Source: Profundicola chukchiensis
Lineage (GTDB): Bacteria > Bacteroidota > Bacteroidia > Flavobacteriales > Weeksellaceae
Length of the DNA stretch: 64,000 nucleotides
Assembly (NCBI RefSeq): GCF_029664245.1
Contig: NZ_JANAIE010000006.1
Span: 1 to 64,000, forward strand
Reading direction: 5' to 3'
Shown: positions 27,716 to 35,784 of the stretch, in pieces
Layout: every line of letters starts with the position of its first letter
Numbering within the stretch: the stretch's first letter is position 1
Notes under the pieces: generated by a model
Seen by the model: the letters and a program-made list of their open reading frames with translations, nothing else
What the model was told of the DNA's origin: nothing
Databases searched by the model: none
Made by a program: the position numbers and the translations under genes

Positions 27716-29374
27716 TTAAACGTTATACATTTTCTCGTAATAATCATGTGCCATTCTATCAGAATCGAAGAAAGGTACAACCTCGGTCATAGCGTCCATA
27801 ACTTTCTTATACCATCCTTTTGAATCATCATAATATAATGGAATGATTTCGTTTTCTAATACTTTATATAAGTTATCTAAATCTTGTTGATCTTGCTCAA
27901 AAATAGGAAGCGTATGATCTACAATTGGTAAAACAAATGAACAATCAGGGCTCATTTCGTGGAATTCTCTAATCCAACCATCATTTGTAGATAGGTTTAA
28001 AGATCCATTCATAGCTGCTGTCATACCACTCGTTCCAGAAGCCTCTCTGGTAACTCGTGGGTTGTTTAACCAAATATCTGAACCGTCTTTTAATAACTTA
28101 GAAAGTGCTAATTCATATCCAGCTAAAACAGCCATGTTTTTAAGCCCGAAGCTCATCTCAACTAATGAATCATACTGTCTGATGGCATTATAATCCATTG
28201 GATAAGGCTTACCAGCAAAAATAATTTGAACTGGTTTTTCAGTATTGTTTAATAACTTTTCAAAACGAGCATAATCTCTTGTGATTAAATCAGCGCGCTT
28301 ATAACCCGCAAATCTTCTTGCCCAAACAATCGTTAAAACGTCTTCGTCAAACCATTTACCTGTTTGATCCGCAACTTCTTTAAATAATTCTCTTTTTAGT
28401 TCTTTTTTGCGAGTAACTAAGTTTTTAGCATTCTTTTTAGCTCTAGCTTGTTCCAATCTATCATCTGCCCAATACAATTTGTTTTGAGAATTGGTAACAT
28501 GATCGATTTCGCAAATACCTTCGTATTTCCCCCACATACCACGAGAAACTTCACCGTGTAATTTAGAAACCCCATTAGCTTTTCTAGCTAAACGTAACGC
28601 AACTAATGAATGGTTGAATTCATCGTCGTGGATACCAGAAACAGCTCTCACGTCTTCTAATGACATTCCATTGAAGAAGCCCATTTGGTCTAAATCATGG
28701 ATATTGTGTTTTTCGTTTCCAGCCTCTTCTGGAGTATGTGTAGTGAAAACTAATTTTTCTCTTAATTTTTCCTGTCCCATTTTTGGTAACCAGTGGAAAA
28801 CAGCGGATAATGCATGAGCTTCATTGAAGTGGTAAACTTCTGGATCGTAATTTAACTCATCTAATAATTTAGCTCCACCGATTCCTAACACCATACTTTG
28901 TGCAATTTTGGCTTTAGGGTCAGAATCATACAATTTAAATGTAGTAGATCTTGCCAAGAAGTCATTTTCAGGAACATCTGTACTTAATAAGAATAAAGGC
29001 ACAGTACCGAATTGTTTAGGATCTAAGTAATAAGCTTTCACCCAAACTGGATGTCCTGCAATATTAATCGTGAACTTAATGTCGGTGTCTTGTAAGAAAT
29101 GATAAATCTTTTCTTGGAACAAAGCACCCATTTTTCTGTCCTCTTTTTTAAATTGGTCATAATAACCATACTTCCATAAGATACCAATTCCAATTAAGTT
29201 TTGTTTCGTATCATAAGCAGATCTCATGTGAGAACCCGCTAGGAAACCTAAACCTCCAGAATAAATCTTTAAACTTTGGTCGATACCGTATTCCATACAG
29301 AAATAAACAGCAGACTTTTTATATTTAGCGTCGAATTTATACGGATGTTGAAATGCTTTAGGCAATTTACTCAT
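27716..29374 (-). CDS. glgP: GT35 alpha-glucan phosphorylase homologue
   Basis: The 552-residue product is of the short alpha-glucan phosphorylase type, which releases glucose-1-phosphate from glycogen or maltodextrin. Conserved parts include EYGIDQSLKIYSGGLGFLAGSH near the N-terminus, FVFTTHTPEEAGNEKH-like and VWARRFAGYKR segments, and REASGTSGM near residues 444-451. The residue after SGM is Thr452 (ACA codon), where better-known short phosphorylases have the PLP-binding Lys. Start ATG 29374 is preferred because a longer frame from TTG 29401 would overlap the promoter -7 box. It is divergent from korB. Confidence 0.82.
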   Translation of the reverse strand: MSKLPKAFQHPYKFDAKYKKSAVYFCMEYGIDQSLKIYSGGLGFLAGSHMRSAYDTKQNLIGIGILWKYGYYDQFKKEDRKMGALFQEKIYHFLQDTDIKFTINIAGHPVWVKAYYLDPKQFGTVPLFLLSTDVPENDFLARSTTFKLYDSDPKAKIAQSMVLGIGGAKLLDELNYDPEVYHFNEAHALSAVFHWLPKMGQEKLREKLVFTTHTPEEAGNEKHNIHDLDQMGFFNGMSLEDVRAVSGIHDDEFNHSLVALRLARKANGVSKLHGEVSRGMWGKYEGICEIDHVTNSQNKLYWADDRLEQARAKKNAKNLVTRKKELKRELFKEVADQTGKWFDEDVLTIVWARRFAGYKRADLITRDYARFEKLLNNTEKPVQIIFAGKPYPMDYNAIRQYDSLVEMSFGLKNMAVLAGYELALSKLLKDGSDIWLNNPRVTREASGTSGMTAAMNGSLNLSTNDGWIREFHEMSPDCSFVLPIVDHTLPIFEQDQQDLDNLYKVLENEIIPLYYDDSKGWYKKVMDAMTEVVPFFDSDRMAHDYYEKMYNV

Positions 29375-29398
29375 GTTAATTGTATTAAAATATGCCGA

Positions 29399-29406
29399 CA
29401 AAAGTA
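29399..29406 (-). promoter_or_regulatory. -7 box of glgP
   Basis: TACTTTTG on the minus strand matches TAnnTTTG and predicts a start near 29394, 20 nt before the ATG at 29374. Confidence 0.5.
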
Positions 29407-29546
29407 AGCTTTATTTACCTAAAATAAAAACTAAGTGTATAAATAACACTTATTGATATAATGTTTTGTTAAAGTTATGCTTAGTCATATAAATCAAGCA
29501 CTTAAAATGCTTTTTATCATATCTGCTTTTTAAGGTTTAGATGCTT

Positions 29547-29562
29547 TAATTTTGTAGTTTTG
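29547..29562 (+). promoter_or_regulatory. Overlapping -7 boxes at korB
   Basis: TAATTTTG (29547-29554) and TAGTTTTG (29555-29562) are adjacent matches to TAnnTTTG. The second ends exactly 4 nt before the ATG, which would give a leaderless mRNA; the first would give a leader of a few nt. Confidence 0.5.
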
Positions 29563-29566
29563 TCCT

Positions 29567-30583
29567 ATGACACAAGTATTAACTTCAAAGGATTTTGTAT
29601 CTGATCAAGACATCAAATGGTGTCCCGGTTGTGGAGACTATTCCATCCTAAAACAGATGCAAAGCGTTTTGCCTGAATTAGGCTTAGATAAAGAAGATAT
29701 TGTATTTATTTCAGGAATCGGATGTTCATCTCGTTTCCCTTATTATATGGATACCTATGGAATGCACAGTATTCACGGTAGGGCTCCAGCTGTGGCTTCG
29801 GGGACGAAAATCGCTAATCCAGACCTACATGTTTGGGTGATTACAGGAGATGGTGATAGTTTATCGATTGGTGGAAATCACTTTATACATGCCTTCCGTA
29901 GAAATATGGATTTCAATATTTTATTGTTTAACAATGAGATTTATGGTTTAACCAAGGGGCAGTATTCTCCTACATCTACTCAAGGTCTTAAGACAAAATC
30001 TTCACCTTATGGTTCAGTGGATTATCCATTTAATCCTTTAGGTGTAGCCTTAGGAGCCGATGCTACATTTGTGGCTCGTTCTATGGATAGAGATCCTGTG
30101 CACTTAAGAGAAATGATGCGTCGTACGGCAGAGCATAAAGGAACTTCGCTTTTAGAGGTTTATCAGAACTGTCCGATTTTCAACGACGGAATTTTTGAGG
30201 AATTCACCGACAAAAAGAAAAGATCGGCCAATGCTATTTATATAGAACATGGGCAACCTATGATATTTGGAGCAGAGGAGGAGTTAGGTTTAGTATTAGA
30301 CGGAACCACGCCTCGAGTTGTTAAATATAAGGAGTTGGGCATGAGTGCTGATGATTTATGGATTCATGATGAACAAGATATTACCAAAGCTCAAATTTTG
30401 AGTCATTTGTTTGATGATCCAAAAGAAACTGAATTCCCAAGACCTTTTGGTGTACTATATTCTATCGAAAGAAAAACCTATGAAGAGTTGTTGTTTGAGC
30501 AATTAAATCATGTAATGGAATCGAATCCATCGCCTAAATTAGATGATATTCTTGCTGGAAAGAACACTTGGGTGGTGAATTAA
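29567..30583 (+). CDS. korB: 2-oxoacid:ferredoxin oxidoreductase beta subunit
   Basis: This 338-residue TPP-binding subunit is of the 2-oxoglutarate (or related 2-oxoacid):ferredoxin oxidoreductase family. It has WCPGCGDYSI (Cys19, Cys22), ISGIGCSSR, and the TPP motif GDGDSLSIGGNHF to NNEIYGLTKGQ (94-130). It decarboxylates a 2-oxoacid with CoA and reduces ferredoxin, together with an alpha subunit (KorA). The alpha subunit is normally encoded directly upstream in relatives but is missing here; glgP lies divergently in that place. A strong terminator follows. Confidence 0.88.
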   Translation: MTQVLTSKDFVSDQDIKWCPGCGDYSILKQMQSVLPELGLDKEDIVFISGIGCSSRFPYYMDTYGMHSIHGRAPAVASGTKIANPDLHVWVITGDGDSLSIGGNHFIHAFRRNMDFNILLFNNEIYGLTKGQYSPTSTQGLKTKSSPYGSVDYPFNPLGVALGADATFVARSMDRDPVHLREMMRRTAEHKGTSLLEVYQNCPIFNDGIFEEFTDKKKRSANAIYIEHGQPMIFGAEEELGLVLDGTTPRVVKYKELGMSADDLWIHDEQDITKAQILSHLFDDPKETEFPRPFGVLYSIERKTYEELLFEQLNHVMESNPSPKLDDILAGKNTWVVN

Positions 30584-30631
30584 AATAGTTTTTAATTATG
30601 CTTAGTTCTTATTTTTGAGCTAAGAAACATG

Positions 30632-30669
30632 TTAAGATACTCAATTTATAAGAGTCTTAATTTTTTTTT
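30632..30669 (+). terminator. Terminator after korB
   Basis: Stem TTAAGA-(TA bulge)-CTC pairs with GAG-TCTTAA across an 9-nt loop and is followed by nine T (30661-30669). A smaller stem CTTAGTTC/GAGCTAAG (30601-30624) precedes it. Confidence 0.85.
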
Positions 30670-30683
30670 AATCATTGCTTCAT

Positions 30684-30691
30684 TAGATTTG
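30684..30691 (+). promoter_or_regulatory. -7 box of the M13 peptidase gene
   Basis: TAGATTTG matches TAnnTTTG and lies 18 bp ahead of the ATG at 30710. It supports that ATG rather than an upstream TTG-type start inside the preceding terminator. Confidence 0.5.
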
Positions 30692-30709
30692 TATAAATTC
30701 TACAATCCA

Positions 30710-32758
30710 ATGAAGCAATATTTTTATTTAGCGGTCGTGTTCGTGACCGTTTTCGCATGTAAAAAGGAAACTGAACAAAAACCAATAGAAGAAATTTCGA
30801 TGCCAGCTGGTATCAATGTGTCCTTAATGGATACAACTGTTCGTCCACAAGATGATTTCTACAATTTTGTGAACGGAAATTGGATGAAAAACACGGAAAT
30901 TCCTTCTGATAGAGGTAGATGGGGAAGTTTTGATCAATTAAGAGAGTATACGGACTCTATTTCTTTAAAATTATTGAATAAAACCCTAACCGAAACCCAT
31001 GAAGCTGGTACGGACAGTCAAAAGGTAGCGGATTTGTTTAATTCAATTATGGATACGGTTGCTCGTGATAATGCTGGAATCGATCCACTTAAGAAAGATT
31101 TAGATGCCATCGAGAAAATTGCTAGTTTAGATGATGTTCAAACTTATTTAGAGAAGCAAACGGCTAAAGGACAAAATCCACTTTATTCTTTTTATGTAAG
31201 ACCTCACACAAAAAACAGTAATAAAAATGCTGTTTATTTAGGGGGTCCAAGTTTAGGGATGAGTAGAGATTATTATCATAAAAATGATAAGGAATCAACA
31301 GCTAAATTAATGGCGTACCAAAATTATTTGAAAAACATCTTTGGTTATATTGGCGACGAAAATGCGGAGAAATCAGCGCAGGAAACTTTAGAATTAGAGA
31401 AAAAATTAGCTAGTGAAATTTGGAAGTTTGAGCAGTTAAGAGATGCTAACTTACAGTATAATCCTGTTGCAACTGCAGATTTAGCCAATCTTACTAATGC
31501 AGTAGATTTTAATAAATACTTTGACTTCTTAGGAGTTAAGACAGATACTGTAATTATCCGTGAGATTAATTATTACAAAAACTTATCTAAGGTCTTAACA
31601 GAACAAAATTTAGATAAAATTAAAAAATACCTAAAAGCTGACTTAGTAAATGGAAATGCTCAATATTTAAATAGTGATTTAGAGCAAATGCATTTTGATT
31701 TCTATGAGAAAGAATTAAAAGGTATTGACGAAATGCGTGCAAGAGATAAACGTGCATTAGGTACGGTTAACTCAACCATAGGTCAAGCTTTTGGGAAAGT
31801 ATATGTTGCTGAGTATTTCCCTGCTGAGGCAAAAGAAAAAGCAGAGGAAATGGTGAGATATGTTAGAAAGGCATTTCAGGATCATATCAATAGCAATACT
31901 TGGATGACTGACTCTACGAAGGTAAAAGCATTGGCTAAATTAGAGAAGTTCAATGTCAAAATTGGATATCCAGATCAGTGGAAAGATTATTCAGGTTTAA
32001 CTATTAAGAGTCCAAAAGATGGTGGGTCTTTCTATGAGAACATGAAGAATATTGCAGCTTGGCAATTTCAAGAGAATTTAGACAAGATTGGAAAAGATGT
32101 GGATAAATCAGAATGGTTTATGCCACCTCAAATGGTAAATGCATACTACAGTCCATCATTTAATGAGATTGTATTCCCAGCAGCGATTTTACAACCACCT
32201 TTCTATAACTTTAAAGCAGATGCAGCAGTAAACTTCGGAGGAATGGGAGCTGTGATTGGTCATGAGATTTCACACGGTTTTGATGACAGTGGAGCTAAAT
32301 TCGATGGAGATGGAAACTTAAACAACTGGTGGTCTGATACAGATAAGGAGCAATTCTCAGTTTTAGGAGATGCATTGGTAGAGCAATATAACTTATACGA
32401 ACCTTTAGAAGGTGTATTCGTTAATGGTAGATCTACATTAGGAGAAAACATTGCCGATTTAGGTGGAGTAAATGTGGCTTATGATGGTTTACAATTATAT
32501 TTAAAAGATAAAGGTAGTCCAGATAATATGGACGGATTTACACCAGACCAGAGATTCTTTATATCTTGGGCAACTATTTGGAGAACTAAGTCAAAAGATG
32601 AGGCATTAAGAAATCAAGTTAAAACAGATTTCCACTCTCCAGGTTATTTCCGAGCTATTGGGCCATTAGAAAATATCGACGCTTTCTATAATGCATTCCA
32701 TGTGAAAGAAGCAGATAAAATGTATAAGCCAGAAGATCAACGAATCAAGATTTGGTAA
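30710..32758 (+). CDS. M13-family zinc metallopeptidase lipoprotein (PepO/neprilysin-like)
   Basis: The product is 682 residues from ATG 30710. A lipoprotein signal ends at Cys (TVFACKKE), so it is an envelope-anchored peptidase. The M13 N-terminal domain starts at VRPQDDFYNFVNGNWMK. The zinc site is intact: HEISH with downstream ENIADLGG. Members cleave oligopeptides. A frame opening 81 bp earlier would start inside the korB terminator and add a hydrophobic stretch before the real signal peptide, so it is rejected. The rhodanese-like gene follows after one base. Confidence 0.92.
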   Translation: MKQYFYLAVVFVTVFACKKETEQKPIEEISMPAGINVSLMDTTVRPQDDFYNFVNGNWMKNTEIPSDRGRWGSFDQLREYTDSISLKLLNKTLTETHEAGTDSQKVADLFNSIMDTVARDNAGIDPLKKDLDAIEKIASLDDVQTYLEKQTAKGQNPLYSFYVRPHTKNSNKNAVYLGGPSLGMSRDYYHKNDKESTAKLMAYQNYLKNIFGYIGDENAEKSAQETLELEKKLASEIWKFEQLRDANLQYNPVATADLANLTNAVDFNKYFDFLGVKTDTVIIREINYYKNLSKVLTEQNLDKIKKYLKADLVNGNAQYLNSDLEQMHFDFYEKELKGIDEMRARDKRALGTVNSTIGQAFGKVYVAEYFPAEAKEKAEEMVRYVRKAFQDHINSNTWMTDSTKVKALAKLEKFNVKIGYPDQWKDYSGLTIKSPKDGGSFYENMKNIAAWQFQENLDKIGKDVDKSEWFMPPQMVNAYYSPSFNEIVFPAAILQPPFYNFKADAAVNFGGMGAVIGHEISHGFDDSGAKFDGDGNLNNWWSDTDKEQFSVLGDALVEQYNLYEPLEGVFVNGRSTLGENIADLGGVNVAYDGLQLYLKDKGSPDNMDGFTPDQRFFISWATIWRTKSKDEALRNQVKTDFHSPGYFRAIGPLENIDAFYNAFHVKEADKMYKPEDQRIKIW

Positions 32759-32759
32759 T

Positions 32760-33104
32760 ATGCTAATCCCCAGATTATTTGGTTGGTTTTCTCGAAAAAA
32801 GAAGAAAAACGGTCCGGTTAAAAACACTTTTGATGCATTGAGGCATGATGATACATTATATGTAGATGTTAGTTTGGATTACTCTCTTACTGGTGAAACC
32901 TATGAAGATAGCGTTAAACTAAATCGAGAAAATTTAGCTGAATTTGAGGCTAAGCATAATAAAGATTTACCCATAATATTATTCGGGAACAACAAAAGCC
33001 AGTTGAACAAAATGCACGACGAATTAGAGCATAGAGGATTCACCAAGGTTTTTAATGTTGGGCGTTTAGAGGATCTTAAAAAAGTTAAACAAGAATTAGA
33101 ATGA
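32760..33104 (+). CDS. Degenerate rhodanese-like small protein
   Basis: This 114-residue protein starts with a basic amphipathic stretch (FGWFSRKKKKN). It continues with a pattern reminiscent of a single rhodanese domain: DTLYVDVS, LPIILFGNNKSQ, HRGFTKVFNVGRLEDLK. In active enzymes the position before the NNKSQ-like loop carries a catalytic Cys; here the loop is FGNNKSQ with no Cys in the whole protein, so sulfur transfer is unlikely. It lies 1 bp after the M13 gene and overlaps the next gene by 4 bp. The family call is inference from pattern only. Confidence 0.5.
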   Translation: MLIPRLFGWFSRKKKKNGPVKNTFDALRHDDTLYVDVSLDYSLTGETYEDSVKLNRENLAEFEAKHNKDLPIILFGNNKSQLNKMHDELEHRGFTKVFNVGRLEDLKKVKQELE

Positions 33105-33502
33105 TAAGAATAAAGTATTTTGTCTTCCTATTAGCAATGATAGGAATGTTGGCATGCAACTCTAAAAAGGAGTCTGCTGTTTCTGATGAAAAACCAGTTG
33201 AGGTAGTTGAAAGCTCAGCGAGTGAGGTACCTAATTTTAGTAATCCAGAGTTTCAAAAATATGTAGATGTTTTTGATGAATATGTTGATGAGGGGATTGC
33301 TAAATACGAAAACAATGAGTTTTCTACAGATGAGGGTAAAAAGGCTTTAGCGAAATATCAGAAAAACATTAATAAGTATATCCACAAGCTTGAAATAGAA
33401 AAGGAAAAAAAGGACGAAAAAGAGCAAATGATGCTTACTGAATATCTTGAAGCTAAAAAGCAAGAGATAGAAGAGAAGGCTAAAGTTCTTTTGGGAGAGT
33501 AA
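33101..33502 (+). CDS. Small helical lipoprotein, unknown function
   Basis: This 133-residue product has a lipoprotein signal ending at Cys19 (GMLACNSKKE). The mature part is short, charged and helical, with a Lys/Glu-rich C-terminal coiled-coil-like segment (EKEKKDEKEQMMLTEYLEAK). I do not recognise a family. Its ATG overlaps the preceding stop (ATGA), so it belongs to the M13-peptidase operon. Confidence 0.7.
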   Translation: MIRIKYFVFLLAMIGMLACNSKKESAVSDEKPVEVVESSASEVPNFSNPEFQKYVDVFDEYVDEGIAKYENNEFSTDEGKKALAKYQKNINKYIHKLEIEKEKKDEKEQMMLTEYLEAKKQEIEEKAKVLLGE

Positions 33503-33528
33503 AAATTTAATAATAATTAATGGAAGGC

Positions 33529-33559
33529 TTTGATTAATAGAAATCAATTCATATCTTTG
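33529..33559 (+). promoter_or_regulatory. Promoter of rplU-rpmA
   Basis: TTTG (33529-33532) and TATCTTTG (33552-33559) are separated by 19 nt, a full match to the Bacteroidota -33/-7 promoter. Transcription start is expected near 33564, giving about a 20-nt leader. Confidence 0.75.
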
Positions 33560-33583
33560 CCGTCCAATTTTTAAAAGAAAATC

Positions 33584-34207
33584 ATGTACGCAATTGTAGA
33601 GATAGCAGGGCTTCAGTACAAAGTAAAGAAAGACCAACAGTTGTATGTTAATCGTTTACAGGGTAATGCAGGTGATTCAGTATCATTTGACAAAGTATTA
33701 CTAACTGACAACGGAAGCATCACGGTAGGCGCCCCAGTTATAGAAGGTGCAGCAGTAGAAGTTAAAATTCTAGAGCACTTAAAAGGAGATAAAGTAGTTG
33801 TCTTCAAGAAGAAAAGAAGAAAAGGATACCGTAAGAAAAATGGTTTTAGACCATCTTTAACTAAGGTTGAGGTATTATCTATCCCAGGATCAGATTCTTC
33901 TAAATCAGCAGCTAAGTCTGAAAAGAAAGCCGAGCCAAAAGCAAAAGCTTCTTCTAAAAAGGACAAATTAACAGTAGTTGAAGGTATTGGACCAAAAGTT
34001 CAAGAGCTTTTAAACGAAAACGGAATTGTTACTTTTAGAGATTTAGCAAACACTTCAGTAGATGCAATCAAAGCTATCTTGGAGCCAAAAGGTGGAATTT
34101 ATGCATCAATGGACCCAGGTACATGGCCAGCACAAGCTGAAATGGCAGCAGATGGTAAAATGGACGAGCTAAAAGCTTGGCAAGATGAACTAGACGCTGG
34201 TAAATAA
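33584..34207 (+). CDS. rplU: Ribosomal protein L21 with C-terminal helix-hairpin-helix extension
   Basis: Residues 1-102 are a normal bL21 (MYAIVEIAGLQYKV ... RKKNGFRPSLTKVEVLSI), a 50S protein contacting 23S rRNA. After a Ser/Ala/Lys linker (about 105-127) comes an extra domain of about 80 residues beginning KLTVVEGIGPKVQELLNENG, a helix-hairpin-helix pattern, and ending in an acidic helical tail. Total length is 207, twice that of E. coli L21. Such extensions are seen in Flavobacteriia. rpmA follows 26 bp downstream, as is usual. Confidence 0.93.
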   Translation: MYAIVEIAGLQYKVKKDQQLYVNRLQGNAGDSVSFDKVLLTDNGSITVGAPVIEGAAVEVKILEHLKGDKVVVFKKKRRKGYRKKNGFRPSLTKVEVLSIPGSDSSKSAAKSEKKAEPKAKASSKKDKLTVVEGIGPKVQELLNENGIVTFRDLANTSVDAIKAILEPKGGIYASMDPGTWPAQAEMAADGKMDELKAWQDELDAGK

Positions 34208-34233
34208 TTAATTAATACTAAAAACTTAAAACA

Positions 34234-34491
34234 ATGGCACATAAGAAAGGAGTCGGTAGTTCGAAAAACGGTCGTGATTCATTATCCAAGCGCCTTGGCG
34301 TAAAAATGTTCGGTGGTGAGATCTGTAAAGCAGGTAACATTATCGTAAGACAAAGAGGAACAAAGCACCATCCAGGTGAGAATGTAGGAATGGGGAAAGA
34401 CCATACTTTATTCGCTTTAACTGATGGAAGAATCGTTTTCACTAAAAAAGGAGAAAACAGATCATTTGTTTCAATTGAACCAGTTAACTAA
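34234..34491 (+). CDS. rpmA: Ribosomal protein L27
   Basis: This 85-residue bL27 sits near the peptidyl-transferase centre of the 50S subunit. It has the typical start [50 protein letters not shown], and family length. It carries no Firmicutes-type cleavable N-terminal leader. It is co-transcribed with rplU and followed by an intrinsic terminator. Confidence 0.98.
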   Translation: MAHKKGVGSSKNGRDSLSKRLGVKMFGGEICKAGNIIVRQRGTKHHPGENVGMGKDHTLFALTDGRIVFTKKGENRSFVSIEPVN

Positions 34492-34516
34492 GAATTAATT
34501 TCATAGTAGATATATC

Positions 34517-34546
34517 AACCGTTTCAGAAATGAAACGGTTTTTTTA
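34517..34546 (+). terminator. Terminator after rpmA
   Basis: Perfect 9-bp stem AACCGTTTC/GAAACGGTT with a 6-nt loop, followed by a T-run to 34546. Confidence 0.92.
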
Positions 34547-34619
34547 TGCCCTAAATTCTCATAGCAAGGATTATTGCGCTAATTTGTAACATTTCTTTCA
34601 AAAGTACTACCAATACAAC

Positions 34620-35126
34620 GTGAGCGAAGAATCAAAGAAAATAGAATTCACCAAGCTGATAGAGGAGAATCAAGGAATTGTCCACAAGGTTTGTAGGATT
34701 TATACAGATGACGCAATGGCGCACAATGATCTCTTTCAGGAGATTGTTCTGCAATTGTGGAAATCTTATGATTCGTTCAAAGGAGATTCTAAGTTTAGCA
34801 CTTGGATGTATCGTGTGGGAATTAATACAGCTATCACTTTATATCGCAAAAAGAGTAGAAAACCTAGAATCGACAGATTAGATGACCATCATTTCCATAT
34901 TCAATCAGAGGAAAGAGATGAGAATGTTGAGTTTCAAATTAAAATGCTTAAAAAGGCCATTAATCAGCTCAACGACATCGAACGAGCGCTTGTGCTTCTA
35001 TATCTAGAAGAGTTGCCGTATAAAGAGATTGCCCAAACTATGGGGATAACAGAGGTGAATGCTCGTGTAAAGATGAACCGTATAAAGAAAAAATTGAAGA
35101 CCATGTTAAATCCATATAGACCATGA
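34620..35126 (+). CDS. ECF-type RNA polymerase sigma factor
   Basis: This is a 168-residue sigma-70 family, group 4 factor. The sigma-2 region is at about 22-85 (DLFQEIVLQLWKSYDSFKGDSKFSTWMYRVGIN) and the sigma-4 helix-turn-helix at about 118-160 (LPYKEIAQTMGITEVNARVKMNRIKKKL). It redirects RNA polymerase to stress or envelope promoters, but no cognate promoter can be identified from this window. Translation starts at GTG 34620. It overlaps the downstream membrane gene by 4 bp (ATGA), which points to that gene as a functional partner. Confidence 0.92.
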   Translation: MSEESKKIEFTKLIEENQGIVHKVCRIYTDDAMAHNDLFQEIVLQLWKSYDSFKGDSKFSTWMYRVGINTAITLYRKKSRKPRIDRLDDHHFHIQSEERDENVEFQIKMLKKAINQLNDIERALVLLYLEELPYKEIAQTMGITEVNARVKMNRIKKKLKTMLNPYRP

Positions 35127-35764
35127 GCAAGGAATTTGACCTAGATAGCCTAAAGGATGCTTGGAAAAGTCAAGTGGATGAGAAAAAGTTTACCTCTGAT
35201 GAGATATTTGCTATGCTGAAAAGAAAATCTAGCTCTTCGGTGAAATGGATTTTTATGATCAGTTTGGCAGAACTTATCTTAGGAATTGTGATGTACATTT
35301 TTATGTTCTCTAATTTCTCAGTTAGTGATTATCATAACCATCTTTTAGAGCAAATGGGATATTGGGCTATTATATATGAAATCATAACTTTCATTTTCTA
35401 TGGTGCAACATTCTTATTTATTTATATCTTTTTCAGAAGCTATAGACGAATCCATGTGCAAGACAGTATTAGGGAATTAACTAATGACATCATCAACTTT
35501 AGAAAAGTTGTGAATTACTTCATTTACTTTAATTTAATTGTCGTTTTCGTGCTATTATGGATTTTCTTAATTCCTATGATTTCTCAGAATCCGGAGTTAA
35601 TGGATATGGATTGGACATCTGCAACTGGTATAGGGTTTATAGTTGGCGTTTTACTATCATTCTCATTGGTCTTAGCTGTCTTCTGGTTGTACTATTACTT
35701 GGTGTATGGAACATTCCAAAGACGTCTTAAACGTAACCTAAAAGAGTTAGACGCATTAGATTAA
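35123..35764 (+). CDS. Membrane protein coupled to the ECF sigma factor (candidate anti-sigma)
   Basis: The 213-residue product has a soluble N-terminal 40 residues (DLDSLKDAWKSQVDEKKFTSDEIFAMLKRK) and four hydrophobic segments near 42-62, 88-108, 132-152 and 168-190. The translational coupling to the sigma factor and the N-terminal cytosolic segment suit an anti-sigma or modulator role. No zinc-type anti-sigma motif (HxxxCxxC) is present, so this is inference from position. The C-terminus is basic and cytosolic. Confidence 0.6.
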   Translation: MSKEFDLDSLKDAWKSQVDEKKFTSDEIFAMLKRKSSSSVKWIFMISLAELILGIVMYIFMFSNFSVSDYHNHLLEQMGYWAIIYEIITFIFYGATFLFIYIFFRSYRRIHVQDSIRELTNDIINFRKVVNYFIYFNLIVVFVLLWIFLIPMISQNPELMDMDWTSATGIGFIVGVLLSFSLVLAVFWLYYYLVYGTFQRRLKRNLKELDALD

Positions 35765-35784
35765 ATGGTATTTTAAAGTAGCAC

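Noticed and set aside
30629-30709. N-terminal extension of the M13 peptidase
   Set aside because: It begins inside the korB terminator and before the -7 box; the lipoprotein signal starts at ATG 30710.
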